IMG/VR virus record: IMGVR_UViG_3300029319_000487
Coordinates: 1 to 23,182 of that record
Direction: 5' to 3' (one strand)
DNA from: a virus
DNA: 23,182 nucleotides
Numbering within the stretch: the first letter of the stretch is position 1; each line of letters opens with the position of its first letter. The translations under genes were made by a program, and so were the position numbers. Shown here in pieces: positions 14,744 to 23,182 of the stretch. The notes under the pieces were generated by a model. That model saw only the letters and a list, made by a program, of their open reading frames with translations. It ran no database searches and was not told where the DNA came from.

Positions 14744-16087
14744 ATGGCAATAACAGATATATCAATTTCAGAAGAATTAATGACCAACGCACCATCTATT
14801 AAATATAGAGGAGACGAGGGTCCTAAATCACCACAAGAAATGCAAATGATGATGTCTTCATACGATTATAATGATGCAATGGGAGAAGCTTTTGAAGAAT
14901 TTCTACGTCTTAAAAAAATAAAAGAGATACCCATGGACATGGAATTTGATGAGTATTTAGATCAATTAGATATAGATATTCCTTATAGTAAAAAACAAAA
15001 AAATAAAGAAGGTATAATGATGGTGGATGATGTTCTTGATGAAGCATACGAACAGTATATCTATGATTTATTAGAACAAAGACCTGATGCTACACCGATG
15101 AGCAAAGAAGAATTTAGAAGAATGGTTATTATGGAAGGTATGATGGGTGGTGGTAACCCATTACCAGAAGATCCAACAAAACCAGTTAATCCTTTTGCAC
15201 CTAAACCAACAGGACCAACGCTACCAAACAAAAGAGAAATGGCAGCATACGGTGGTATCATGGGTCTAGATGGTAGAAAACAATATGGTATTGGATCGTT
15301 CTTTCAAGAAAAAATTTTAGACCCAATTAAAAAGAATCCTGTGGTTGCCGCTACACTTGCTGCATTAGGTTCAAATTATTTTGATGTTATTCCTGGCGAA
15401 AAAACTAGTAAAGGTTATTTAGATTTTATAATTGACCCAATAACTAACGTTATAACAAAAGAACGAGGTAAGGGAGATAACACTTATACTATCGGTGAAA
15501 AAATTACAGAAGGAATTGCACAAAATATTGTGCCAGCACTTGGTGGTATTGCAGCAGGTTTGTTTACTAAAAACACAGAGTCTGACACACCGGGTTTACC
15601 AAGCGATAATACAGCATTACAATTGGCGGACCTTAAAAAAGCTGCGAACTTAGCAACTCAAGCACAGGGATTAGCAGCAGGATTAAATTTCTTACCGACT
15701 GTTGCAGCTAGAAAATTTACACCAGAAGAAATGGCTGTTACTTACGCGAAATCAGCAGCTAACGGTGGTAGAATAGGTAGAGCTGAGGGTGGACTTATGG
15801 ACCTTGGTGGTTTAGAAAAAGATTACAGAAACACTGGTGGTTTTGTAGAGATCGGAGCTAAAGAAAAAGCGGACGATGTGCCTGCAAGATTAAGTGTAAA
15901 TGAGTTTGTATTTACAGCAGATGCTGTTAGAAACGCAGGTGGTGGAGATGTTGACAAAGGGGCAAAAGTTATGGAAAACATGATGAAACATTTAGAAGGT
16001 GGAGGACAAATATCTAGAGAGTCACAAGGTATGGGTGGTGCTAGAGACATGTTTGCAGTTTCTGAAAGATTAAGCGAGGTAGTATAA
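14744..16087 (+). CDS. Internal virion protein candidate with Gly-rich motifs
   Basis: This 447-residue protein has an acidic, Met-rich N-terminal half (residues about 25-130) and a Pro-rich linker. At about 169-188 it has GGIMGLDGRKQYGIGSFFQ leading into a helix (EKILDPIKKNPVVAATLAAL). A mildly hydrophobic middle contains IVPALGGIAAGLF, followed by a Gly-rich part with NGGRIGRAEGG at about 340-350. The C-terminus (ADDVPARLSVNEFVFTADAV, then GDVDKGAKVMENMMKHLEGGG) is a conserved ending in marine-phage proteins. There is no clear Shine-Dalgarno site; the start lies 12 bases after the previous stop. The function is unknown; gene order and amphipathic or Gly-rich composition suggest a virion-internal protein. 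Confidence 0.65.
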   Translation: MAITDISISEELMTNAPSIKYRGDEGPKSPQEMQMMMSSYDYNDAMGEAFEEFLRLKKIKEIPMDMEFDEYLDQLDIDIPYSKKQKNKEGIMMVDDVLDEAYEQYIYDLLEQRPDATPMSKEEFRRMVIMEGMMGGGNPLPEDPTKPVNPFAPKPTGPTLPNKREMAAYGGIMGLDGRKQYGIGSFFQEKILDPIKKNPVVAATLAALGSNYFDVIPGEKTSKGYLDFIIDPITNVITKERGKGDNTYTIGEKITEGIAQNIVPALGGIAAGLFTKNTESDTPGLPSDNTALQLADLKKAANLATQAQGLAAGLNFLPTVAARKFTPEEMAVTYAKSAANGGRIGRAEGGLMDLGGLEKDYRNTGGFVEIGAKEKADDVPARLSVNEFVFTADAVRNAGGGDVDKGAKVMENMMKHLEGGGQISRESQGMGGARDMFAVSERLSEVV

Positions 16088-16956
16088 TGGCAATAGAACA
16101 AGTACAAAATTTACCACAACAATACGTAACAGACCTTGGTGTTGACTATGGAAAACAATTAGCAGGTTTAACTGCAATACCTTTAGATACATCTAGATTT
16201 GCACCACAAGTAGCAGCGCAAGATGCATTACAAACACAAGCTTACAATTTAGCAAGTCAAGGTGTAGGTGCGTATCAACCTTTTATTACACAAGCACAAC
16301 AATTTCAAACTGATGCTGCTGGATTAACATCACCAACAGCTTATCAACAATTTATGTCTCCATATCAACAAGATGTTATCGATGCAACGATAGCAGACTT
16401 TGATAAACAAGCAGCTATAGATAGAAGAAACGCTTTGTTAAGAGCAGGAAGTGGCACAGTTGGTAATTTAGACTCTGGTAGATTTGGTGTTCAACTTGCA
16501 GAACAAGCAACACAATCTAATTTAGACAGAGCCGCGTTGCTTGCAACACTACGACAACAAGGATTTAACACAGCACAAAATTTAGCTAACAGAGCATTTG
16601 GTCAACAAAGAGCACTATCCGGTGATCAAATGGATTTAGCAACACAAGTTCCTGATTTACAAACAGCAGATATTAACCAGTTGGGTCGATTGGGCGGTCT
16701 ACAACAAGCACAACAACAAGCAATACTTGATGCACAAAGAGAAGCAAATAGACTAGAAGCGTTTGAACCTTATGAAAGATTAGGTACATACGGATCTGGA
16801 GTTGCAAGTCTATTCTCTGGTAATGCGCCGTTCGGTAACCAATCAACAGTAACACCGAATCCAACACCACTACAAACGGCTCTTGGAACAGCTAGTGTAT
16901 TAAGTGGTATCTTTGGTGGTAGAGATCAAAGTAAAGCATTACAATATATAAGGTAA
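16087..16956 (+). CDS. Gln/Ala-rich internal virion protein candidate
   Basis: This 289-residue protein is strongly Gln- and Ala-rich and almost wholly helical in appearance. It has a conserved marine-phage pattern: ALQTQAYNLASQGVGAYQPF, then SPTAYQQFMSPYQQDVIDAT, an Arg-rich NALLRAGSGTVGNLDSGRFG region, and LRQQGFNTAQNLANRAFGQQ. It ends in a Gly-rich stretch (ASVLSGIFGGRDQSKAL). Composition and place between other internal-protein candidates recall small ejection or core proteins of podoviruses, for example the role of T7 gp14, but no direct similarity is claimed. The start overlaps the previous stop (TAATG). Confidence 0.65.
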   Translation: MAIEQVQNLPQQYVTDLGVDYGKQLAGLTAIPLDTSRFAPQVAAQDALQTQAYNLASQGVGAYQPFITQAQQFQTDAAGLTSPTAYQQFMSPYQQDVIDATIADFDKQAAIDRRNALLRAGSGTVGNLDSGRFGVQLAEQATQSNLDRAALLATLRQQGFNTAQNLANRAFGQQRALSGDQMDLATQVPDLQTADINQLGRLGGLQQAQQQAILDAQREANRLEAFEPYERLGTYGSGVASLFSGNAPFGNQSTVTPNPTPLQTALGTASVLSGIFGGRDQSKALQYIR

Positions 16957-16958
16957 AC

Positions 16959-18038
16959 ATGAACAAAATAATGCGAAGACCAATGTTTAGAAAAGGTGGT
17001 AGTGCCGGTGAAGGTATTACGTCTGGATTAAGACAAGGTTATCAAGATCCTGCAGGTTCAGTTCAACAAAACGATCTATCTAAAATAGATATTAGAAACA
17101 TGAACATGCAACAGTTAAGAGATCTCGCATCAAACATGGCTTACCAAGCACCACCTATGGCACCAGATAGATCACTCGATGATTTTAAAATAGACTTTGG
17201 TTTAGATTTAATTGGTAGACCTGCAGCAGGTAATATATTTCAAACAGCTGCACTATCAGCTAAAGAACCATTTAGTAGATTTAGAGCAAGCAGAGCAGCC
17301 TACAATAAATCTATGCAAGATAGAGCTATTAACAGATACAATGCAGAAGCTAACATGTTTAAAACATTGATTGGTGCACAGGCTGACATACTTGGTTCTG
17401 AAACGGGTGGTAAAACATATAGAGATTTAGAAATAGCTAAACAACTAGAAAATATTATACCAAAAATTTATGAGTTAGAAGCAAAACAAAAAGACGGCAC
17501 AATCTCACAAGATGAAATTGTACAATTAGATATATTAAAAACACAAAAAAATAACTATACTAAATCTAATCCTGTAACAGAAGGTGCTATAGATATATTT
17601 ATCAAATCAAGTGAAGGTGCAACTTTATTTACTAGTATTACAGAAGAATTATTTAAAGAGGATAAAACTAGTGGAACAAATAAATACAAAAATGATAAAG
17701 ATCCTCAGATATATATTGATGCTATCGAACAAATTAAAAAAATACTTGGACAGTTTTCAAGTGGTGGTAGAGCGGGTTACGCTAATGGTGAAATGGTAAT
17801 GGAAGAACAAGTTACAGAGACCATGGCTCCCGGACCTCAAGCACCATCGATGGCTAATCCAATAAGCTATGATCAACTAAGAGCTAGATTACCAAAAGAA
17901 ATCACAGATGATATTGTACAACTGATGGCTAACAGTGCAGAAGCACTAGAAGACTTTGCATCAATATCAACACAACAAGACGTAGACCAATTTAATAAAA
18001 AATATAACGTTAATTTAGTATTACCAGCGGAGGCGTAA
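16959..18038 (+). CDS. Internal virion / ejection protein candidate with RKGG and GYANG motifs
   Basis: This 359-residue protein begins NKIMRRPMFRKGGSAGEGIT, a start typical of marine-phage proteins at this location. The segment DFGLDLIGRPAAGNIFQTAA followed by ALSAKEPFSRFRASRAAY is also of a recurring type. The middle is helical and Lys/Glu-rich. A Gly-rich stretch at about 265-276 (SSGGRAGYANGE) separates it from a C-terminal helical domain. It lies two bases after the preceding gene and one base before the giant protein, so it probably acts with that protein in the virion. The function is not known. Confidence 0.65.
   Translation: MNKIMRRPMFRKGGSAGEGITSGLRQGYQDPAGSVQQNDLSKIDIRNMNMQQLRDLASNMAYQAPPMAPDRSLDDFKIDFGLDLIGRPAAGNIFQTAALSAKEPFSRFRASRAAYNKSMQDRAINRYNAEANMFKTLIGAQADILGSETGGKTYRDLEIAKQLENIIPKIYELEAKQKDGTISQDEIVQLDILKTQKNNYTKSNPVTEGAIDIFIKSSEGATLFTSITEELFKEDKTSGTNKYKNDKDPQIYIDAIEQIKKILGQFSSGGRAGYANGEMVMEEQVTETMAPGPQAPSMANPISYDQLRARLPKEITDDIVQLMANSAEALEDFASISTQQDVDQFNKKYNVNLVLPAEA
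18029..18033 (+). promoter_or_regulatory. Strong ribosome binding site of the giant virion protein
   Basis: GGAGG lies six bases before ATG 18040 and within the last codons of the preceding gene. It is stronger than most sites in this module, consistent with substantial independent initiation of the 1461-residue protein. Confidence 0.6.
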
Positions 18039-18039
18039 C

Positions 18040-21000
18040 ATGGCTGAAACCGCCTACGAACGATTTCTCAAGGACACTACCAAAGACGAAGCTGTCGAGA
18101 TAGATATAAAAGATCAAAAACCCATTGATCTTGACGAAGTCAAATTTAAAATTCAAGAAACTTTAACGCAACAAACAGAACCTAAAAAACCTGTTAAGTG
18201 GTTATCTCTTCCTGATCCTAAAAACATCATGAATTTATACTACACACTTAATCCTACAAAAAGATTAGGTGATGCAATAGGGTTGAAGAAAGATCCTAAA
18301 GAACTTATTAAAGAATTACCCGATCAAGAAAAAGATTATATCTCAGGTCTTGATGAAATAGCCAGAGGTATAGACTCAGGGATTTATGATCTTCAACACA
18401 GTCTAGGTAGTTTATTATTTGCTGGAACAGACCTAGTAGCAAATACAGACCTTATGTCTAAGTTTGAAAAAATCATGGAAAAAGAAGGTAATTTAGTAAA
18501 TCGTCCTGAAACATGGAGAGGTGAGGTAACTTCTTTATTAACACAATTTGGTATTCCGGGAACTTTAGTAACTAAAGTTGTTGGAAGAATACCTTTAGTT
18601 GCAAAAATGTACAAAGCATCTAACAATATTAAAGGTAGTGTTCTTAGAAAAACAAGTAAGGTTGCAACAAGAGCCACCGAAGGTGCAACTATTGTAGGTG
18701 TTACAGATTTTTTAGCATCAGAGCCTGGAAGAGAATCTTTATTTTTTGAACCAGAAAAAACAGAGGGATTGACTGGTAGAAAAAAAGCTGCAGCAGAATT
18801 TAGAAATAGAATTAAATACGGAGCCGAAGGATCGTTAGTTGGTGGTGGTTTTCCTATTGTAGGTAAATTTACACAGCTTGGATATAAATATGGATTAGCT
18901 CCTTTTGTAAAAACTACTGCTAGTCTTGGTGCAAAGACAGTTGACAAGGCAGTATTTAGACCTGCAGAATTAATATTAGGTAGTAAGATTGCAAAACCAT
19001 TAACGACTAGAGCATCAAAAGGTATACAAAATGCAACTAATTTTACAGTCAGTAAACTTATGGCACCATTACTTGTGTCTGGTATGTCAAGAAAAGTGGT
19101 AAGACAATTACCGCCGTTTGAACAATGGAGATTAAAATCTGTAACAGATCCAAATCCAGTTAATAAATCTATAAAAAAATTAGATAACTTTTTATCTTTT
19201 TTTAGATCTTACGGTAAACAACCAAAAGATATTGAAGGTGTGTCTGAACAAGTGCAACTATACATAAAATCCAGAGCTAGAAAAATTGATAGAACATACG
19301 AAGGATTAGAAAAAACTGCGTATAATTTAGCTAAAACATTTCAAAATGATTACAACAAAGCTACCACATCAAGACCAATGCAAAAATATTTTTTAGATCA
19401 ACTAGATGAATATGCAAAAGGTCAAATAAAACTAACGGATCTACCAAAAGAATTACAACCAGGTGCAAAAGATTTAGTCAATGATGTTCAAAAAATAATG
19501 ACAGAATTTAAAAAAGTTTTACCAAAAGGTAAAGAAGCAGATGCTTTGGCTAAAGATCTTGCTAACATAGAAATAAAAGATGTAAAAAAATATTTAGTTA
19601 GATCATTTGAAACATTTAGAAATCCTGAGTATGTGCCACCAAAAGAAGCTGTAGATAAAGGTATAACTTATATTGTAGACAAAGTGATTAAGAAAAACAC
19701 AAGCTTAAAAGAATCAGCAAGGTTAGCTTTTCCAAAATTAAAACCAGAGCAAGCTTACAAAGAGTCAGCTAAAATGCATATAGAAGACATACTTCGAACT
19801 GGTAAGGCTGAAGGTAAATCACCACTTAAACAATTAAAAGAAATAGGAACTAGAATATTATTAAACGACAAATATAAATTTTTAAAAACCGGTGAAGAGT
19901 TACCGGATCAAATAAAAAATCTATTAGGACCTGAAAAAAATTTAAAAGCATCTGTTTCTTACACAACATCTGAAGCGATTGCATCTATGGCAAATAAAAA
20001 AGCTGCGGACTATATTGCTGAGTCTGGATTAAAAAATGGTTGGTTATTTAATACTTTAGAAGATGCCGTTAATGCTGGTTTTATTGGTGCACAAAAAATA
20101 ACTAAAGTTCCAAGATTAGGTATTATGAACTCTCAATTACTAGGTAAGTATGCATCACCTGAATACGTACAAATGTTTCAAGGTGTTGGAAATGATTTAG
20201 ATAAATTAGTGCAAATGGCAATATATCGTCACATGTTACAAGCTAAAGTTGGTGTGCAGATTGGTAAAACTTTATACTCACCACAAACACAAGTTAGAAA
20301 CGTAACGTCAGCTTCTTTCTTTTCTTTAATGAATGGTCACATTGGTAACAAAGCTAGTGTTACGGATGCAATGAGAATTGTTGCAAGAGATATATTTAAA
20401 GCTGGTCAAAAAGGAAACATCGATGAAGTTGAATTTAACAACTACGTAGAAAAATTAGTAAGACTTGGAGTGTGGGATGAAAACGTCGTAGCTGCTGAGA
20501 TGAAATCTGTTCTTGAAGATATCAGTAAAGGTGTAATTAACACAACCGATAAATTATTTGATAGACTTATGAAGTCTGCACCTACAGATAAAGTTGCAAG
20601 ACTGTATGCAGGTGGTGATAACCTGTGGAAACAATATGGTTGGGAGTATGGTAAATCACAACTATCAATGGCACTTAAAAATGTTGATGAAGTTGCTGAA
20701 TGGTTTAGATACATGGGTAAACCTTTTGATAAAATTAATACGATTACAGGTCAAAAGAAAACTTATGATGATGCAATAGAAGAAGCATCAGCTTTCTTGT
20801 TAAGAAATACATATCCAACTTACAGTAAGGTTCCACCATTCATACAAAATTTAAGAAAAGTTGCATTAGTTGGAAATTTTATATCGTTTCCTGCAGAGAT
20901 ACTTAGAACAGGAACAAATATTATTGCAACTGGTTTGAAAGAAGCAGCTCACCCTAACGCTGCTATTAGACAAATGGGTATTAGAAGATTAACAGGCGCA

Positions 21001-22425
21001 GCTTTAACAAGTTATGCAATAGGTAAAGGTGCAACTGAAATAGCACAGTTTTTAACAAACAGCACAGAGTCGCAGTGGGACGCATATAAAAGATCTTCAG
21101 CTGCGTCTTGGGATGCAACATCTAATCTTCTTGCAATTAAAGGTTGGAAAGATGGTGAAAGCGCTGCAATAAACTTTTCATACTTTAGCCCATACGATAG
21201 TTTGTACGAACCATTAGAAGCAGCTATTGCACAAGCACAAGCACAAAATTTAAACCCACAAGACACTGATCAATATGTTATGAATTTAATGTTTGGAGAA
21301 AACGGACCTGTTAGAAAATTTTTAGAACCATATTTTTCTGAGCCAATTGGGTTTGACAGATTTATAGATGTTACAATTAGAAATGGTAAAAAAGATCAAG
21401 GTGGTTCTGTTTATACACAATCAGATGATTTAGGAGATAAATTTACCAAATCATTTGCATACGTTCTTGATGGTATTCAACCGGGTGTTACAAAAAGTTT
21501 AGAAAAAGTTGGTAGCGCTTTATCAAAAGATTTATCTAAAGGTGGTAAGCCAGTTAATTTATTAGATGAATTGATTGCATTGTTTGCTGGTACTAGAATT
21601 ATTAGAATCGATGTTAAAAAAGATCTTAGATATTTTACATCTACGATGAACAGACTACTTAGAGCTGTTGACGAAACAGAAAATTTTTATAGTGTTGAAA
21701 ACTTTGCTGACAAACCACCATCAGATTTAGTAAAAACTTTTGAAAACATGCAGGACGAAGCATTTAGAATTCAAAAAGATATGTTTATCAGAATTAAAGA
21801 TTTAGAATTATTAGATTTATCTAAATCTCAAATATATGAAATAATGAGAAAACAAGGAACACCAAGAAAAACAATTAACAATTTATTGTCTGGTAGATTT
21901 ACACCAGTAAATTATTCTAAAGCTAGATTTGAAAACAAAGTACAGTTAGTAAAAGATCAAATGAAACAATTATCAGAAGACTCTGATCAATTTTTTTATT
22001 CCGCAAACAGAAGTTTTTTATTTCCACAAAGAGAATTAGACAAAGTTATTTCTAATTATAGTGGTAAGAAATTTTTTGAAGAAACATTTAATGAAGAAAC
22101 AAAAGAGTTTGAAGGTGGTTATTATCCTGACAAAACAAAATACAAGACAAATAGTGAAGGTCGATTAGTTTATGACTCTGATGGTAATCCAGTTAAAGAG
22201 CCAGGATTTATTGAAAGACAGTTTAGAAAAATTCCTCAACTTCTTAAAAATATAGCAATACCAGGTAGTCCTTTTGCATCAAAACCACAAGCACCGCCAT
22301 TAGGTAATACACCGATGCCTAAATTAATGGCTAGTGCCAACGTAAAAAATCCACAAACTAACTTGACACGTAATGAAGAAGCATTATTATCACCAACAGA
22401 AAAGGTAATAGCGAGTAGAACATAA
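18040..22425 (+). CDS. Giant (1461-residue) internal / DNA-ejection protein candidate
   Basis: This is the largest protein of the window, mostly helical and Lys-rich. It has amphipathic or mildly hydrophobic segments near residues 160-190, 255-300 (GSLVGGGFPIVGKFTQLG) and about 940-1010 (KVALVGNFISFPAEILRTG and on). A middle segment near 750-765 (QTQVRNVTSASFFSLMNG) is a pattern I know from large marine-phage virion proteins. No lysozyme or transglycosylase signature is evident. Podoviruses commonly encode one very large inner-core protein ejected with DNA (T7 gp16 is the model); size, gene order after smaller internal-protein candidates and position before the lysis genes fit that role. The C-terminal 60 residues are Pro-rich and may be flexible. 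Its stop overlaps the next start. Confidence 0.65.
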   Translation: MAETAYERFLKDTTKDEAVEIDIKDQKPIDLDEVKFKIQETLTQQTEPKKPVKWLSLPDPKNIMNLYYTLNPTKRLGDAIGLKKDPKELIKELPDQEKDYISGLDEIARGIDSGIYDLQHSLGSLLFAGTDLVANTDLMSKFEKIMEKEGNLVNRPETWRGEVTSLLTQFGIPGTLVTKVVGRIPLVAKMYKASNNIKGSVLRKTSKVATRATEGATIVGVTDFLASEPGRESLFFEPEKTEGLTGRKKAAAEFRNRIKYGAEGSLVGGGFPIVGKFTQLGYKYGLAPFVKTTASLGAKTVDKAVFRPAELILGSKIAKPLTTRASKGIQNATNFTVSKLMAPLLVSGMSRKVVRQLPPFEQWRLKSVTDPNPVNKSIKKLDNFLSFFRSYGKQPKDIEGVSEQVQLYIKSRARKIDRTYEGLEKTAYNLAKTFQNDYNKATTSRPMQKYFLDQLDEYAKGQIKLTDLPKELQPGAKDLVNDVQKIMTEFKKVLPKGKEADALAKDLANIEIKDVKKYLVRSFETFRNPEYVPPKEAVDKGITYIVDKVIKKNTSLKESARLAFPKLKPEQAYKESAKMHIEDILRTGKAEGKSPLKQLKEIGTRILLNDKYKFLKTGEELPDQIKNLLGPEKNLKASVSYTTSEAIASMANKKAADYIAESGLKNGWLFNTLEDAVNAGFIGAQKITKVPRLGIMNSQLLGKYASPEYVQMFQGVGNDLDKLVQMAIYRHMLQAKVGVQIGKTLYSPQTQVRNVTSASFFSLMNGHIGNKASVTDAMRIVARDIFKAGQKGNIDEVEFNNYVEKLVRLGVWDENVVAAEMKSVLEDISKGVINTTDKLFDRLMKSAPTDKVARLYAGGDNLWKQYGWEYGKSQLSMALKNVDEVAEWFRYMGKPFDKINTITGQKKTYDDAIEEASAFLLRNTYPTYSKVPPFIQNLRKVALVGNFISFPAEILRTGTNIIATGLKEAAHPNAAIRQMGIRRLTGAALTSYAIGKGATEIAQFLTNSTESQWDAYKRSSAASWDATSNLLAIKGWKDGESAAINFSYFSPYDSLYEPLEAAIAQAQAQNLNPQDTDQYVMNLMFGENGPVRKFLEPYFSEPIGFDRFIDVTIRNGKKDQGGSVYTQSDDLGDKFTKSFAYVLDGIQPGVTKSLEKVGSALSKDLSKGGKPVNLLDELIALFAGTRIIRIDVKKDLRYFTSTMNRLLRAVDETENFYSVENFADKPPSDLVKTFENMQDEAFRIQKDMFIRIKDLELLDLSKSQIYEIMRKQGTPRKTINNLLSGRFTPVNYSKARFENKVQLVKDQMKQLSEDSDQFFYSANRSFLFPQRELDKVISNYSGKKFFEETFNEETKEFEGGYYPDKTKYKTNSEGRLVYDSDGNPVKEPGFIERQFRKIPQLLKNIAIPGSPFASKPQAPPLGNTPMPKLMASANVKNPQTNLTRNEEALLSPTEKVIASRT

Positions 22426-22601
22426 TGGCTAGAAAATCGGCACTACAAAAAATAGAATCACACGAAAAGCTTTGCAGAATAATGCAAAAGCAAACGTTTG
22501 AACAAATAAAAGAAATGCAAGATCGAATTAAAAGATTAGAGTATTGGATTGTCGGTGGTATGGGAGCCGTATTAATAGTTTTATTAACAGATGTAGCATG
22601 A
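22425..22601 (+). CDS. Small membrane protein, XhlA-like holin or lysis accessory
   Basis: This 58-residue protein starts in TAATG at the end of the giant gene and ends in ATGA shared with the endolysin. Residues 1-40 form a charged amphipathic helix with heptad character (KIESHEKLCRIMQKQ, then EQIKEMQDRIKRLEYW). Residues about 41-54 are hydrophobic (WIVGGMGAVLIVLL), a single membrane segment near the C-terminus. That layout is the one seen in XhlA-type haemolysin/holin-associated proteins (PF10779). Coupling to an endolysin gene supports a lysis role. Whether it alone makes the membrane lesion cannot be decided here. Confidence 0.7.
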   Translation: MARKSALQKIESHEKLCRIMQKQTFEQIKEMQDRIKRLEYWIVGGMGAVLIVLLTDVA

Positions 22602-23074
22602 ATCTTTCACGAAATTTTACACTTTCAGAATTAACTAAATCGGATACTGCGATTCGTAAGGGCATTAATAATAATCCTAATGCAGAACAAATAGAAAAAT
22701 TAAAAGCACTTTGTGAAAATATCCTACAACCAGTACGTGATCACTTCGGTAGAGTAAAAGTAACTAGCGGATTTCGTAGCGTAGAACTATGCACGGCTAT
22801 TGGTAGCTCTGCAAATTCGCAGCACGCCAAGGCCGAGGCCGCAGACTTCGAAGTAATAGGCACAGACAACGCTGAATTATTTGATTGGATCAAAGATAAT
22901 CTTCAACCAGACCAGCTCATACTCGAGTTCTATACTCCAGGCGAACCTAATAGCGGATGGATTCACTGCAGCTGGGTAGAAGGAACACCGAGAGCATCAT
23001 ACTTACATGCGTATAAATCTGAAGGTAAAACAAAATATAAACCAATATTAGGAAGCGCTAAGGAATTAGTATAA
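22598..23074 (+). CDS. Peptidase M15 family endolysin
   Basis: This 158-residue protein starts at ATG 22598 within the ATGA shared with the small membrane gene. An upstream ATG at 22544 in the same frame is less likely because it would overlap that gene by 58 bases. It begins NLSRNFTLSELTKSDTAIRK, then PVRDHFGRVKVTSGFRS and the zinc site SQHAKAEAADFE (H76, D83). H123 in GWIHCSW is the third ligand, and E110 lies in DQLILEF. This is the full pattern of Peptidase_M15_3 (PF08291), which cuts peptide cross-bridges of cell-wall peptidoglycan. The usual Gly between His and Asp (SxHxxGxAxD) is Glu here. No signal peptide is seen, so a holin-type partner is expected. Confidence 0.88.
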   Translation: MNLSRNFTLSELTKSDTAIRKGINNNPNAEQIEKLKALCENILQPVRDHFGRVKVTSGFRSVELCTAIGSSANSQHAKAEAADFEVIGTDNAELFDWIKDNLQPDQLILEFYTPGEPNSGWIHCSWVEGTPRASYLHAYKSEGKTKYKPILGSAKELV

Positions 23075-23104
23075 AATTCTACGCGCGTTCACGTGTATAT
23101 CCCA

Positions 23105-23182
23105 CTAAATCCATGACTTTAATTCTTCTCCTAAAACTTCTGATGCTATGTTTATTTTTTTACGGAGAGCTTTTACGATTTT
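23105..23182 (-). CDS. 3' end of a probable convergent gene
   Basis: Reading the minus strand from the window edge gives 25 residues, KIVKALRKKINIASEVLGEE then LKSWI, and a TAG at 23107-23105. The stretch is open with protein-like helical composition, while the plus strand here is broken by stops. If real, this gene runs toward the lysis genes and marks the end of the rightward late module. Only the last 25 residues are visible, so no function can be given. Confidence 0.5.
   Translation of the reverse strand, partial: KIVKALRKKINIASEVLGEELKSWI

Noticed and set aside
18393-18947. A 184-codon open frame on the minus strand inside the giant protein gene
   Set aside because: It lies wholly opposite a well-supported long gene, has no ribosome binding context and its composition is that of an antisense shadow.
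22544-22597. Upstream start for the M15 endolysin
   Set aside because: The extra 18 residues overlap the membrane segment of the small lysis gene in another frame; ATGA at 22598 is the natural coupled start.
23080-23097. Short inverted repeat ACGCG ... CGTGT after the endolysin stop as a terminator
   Set aside because: Only five pairs including a G-U wobble and no T-run on either side; too weak to call.

Overview
This window is a piece of a low-GC tailed-phage genome, almost certainly a marine podovirus-like phage of the kind recovered from ocean viromes and from SAR11 (Pelagibacter) hosts. The basis is strong A+T bias, many structural proteins that resemble conserved marine-phage families, and a connector/nozzle/ejection-protein set that fits a short-tailed virion. 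The host cannot be proven from the window. No terminase, portal, replication, integrase, tRNA or CRISPR was found.

Layout, left to right, all on the + strand except the last fragment. (1) 1-836: the end of a structural gene, a UUCG-loop hairpin, and a decoration-like beta-rich protein. (2) 845-3200: connector proteins, namely a P22 gp4-like accessory factor, an unassigned structural protein and an SU10-type adaptor. (3) 3216-7012: tail and receptor-binding genes, including a Trp/repeat-rich protein and a 649-residue fibre with a glycine-rich adhesin-type end. (4) 7031-11029: seven tightly overlapping genes. Six carry recognisable 2-oxoglutarate/Fe(II) dioxygenase motifs; the first looks like a metal-site-less relative. 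A terminator-like hairpin follows at 11044-11083. (5) 11097-13316: the tail hub/nozzle protein. (6) 13316-22425: small virion proteins and a set of internal or ejection-protein candidates ending in a 1461-residue giant. (7) 22425-23074: a lysis pair, a small XhlA-like membrane protein and an M15 peptidase endolysin. (8) 23105-23182: the 3' end of a probable convergent gene on the - strand.

Most genes abut or overlap by 1-14 bases (TAATG, ATGA), so the region reads as one or two late transcription units with extensive translational coupling. The most interesting part is the dioxygenase array inserted inside the tail module, directly after the glycine/proline-rich fibre. It is more A+T-rich than the structural genes on either side and contains several distinct dioxygenase subfamilies. 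A reasonable but unproven idea is that these enzymes hydroxylate virion proteins such as the fibre, or host-surface or DNA targets. A second unexplained pattern is a short RKGG / GGRxGYAxG type motif recurring across several consecutive internal-protein candidates.
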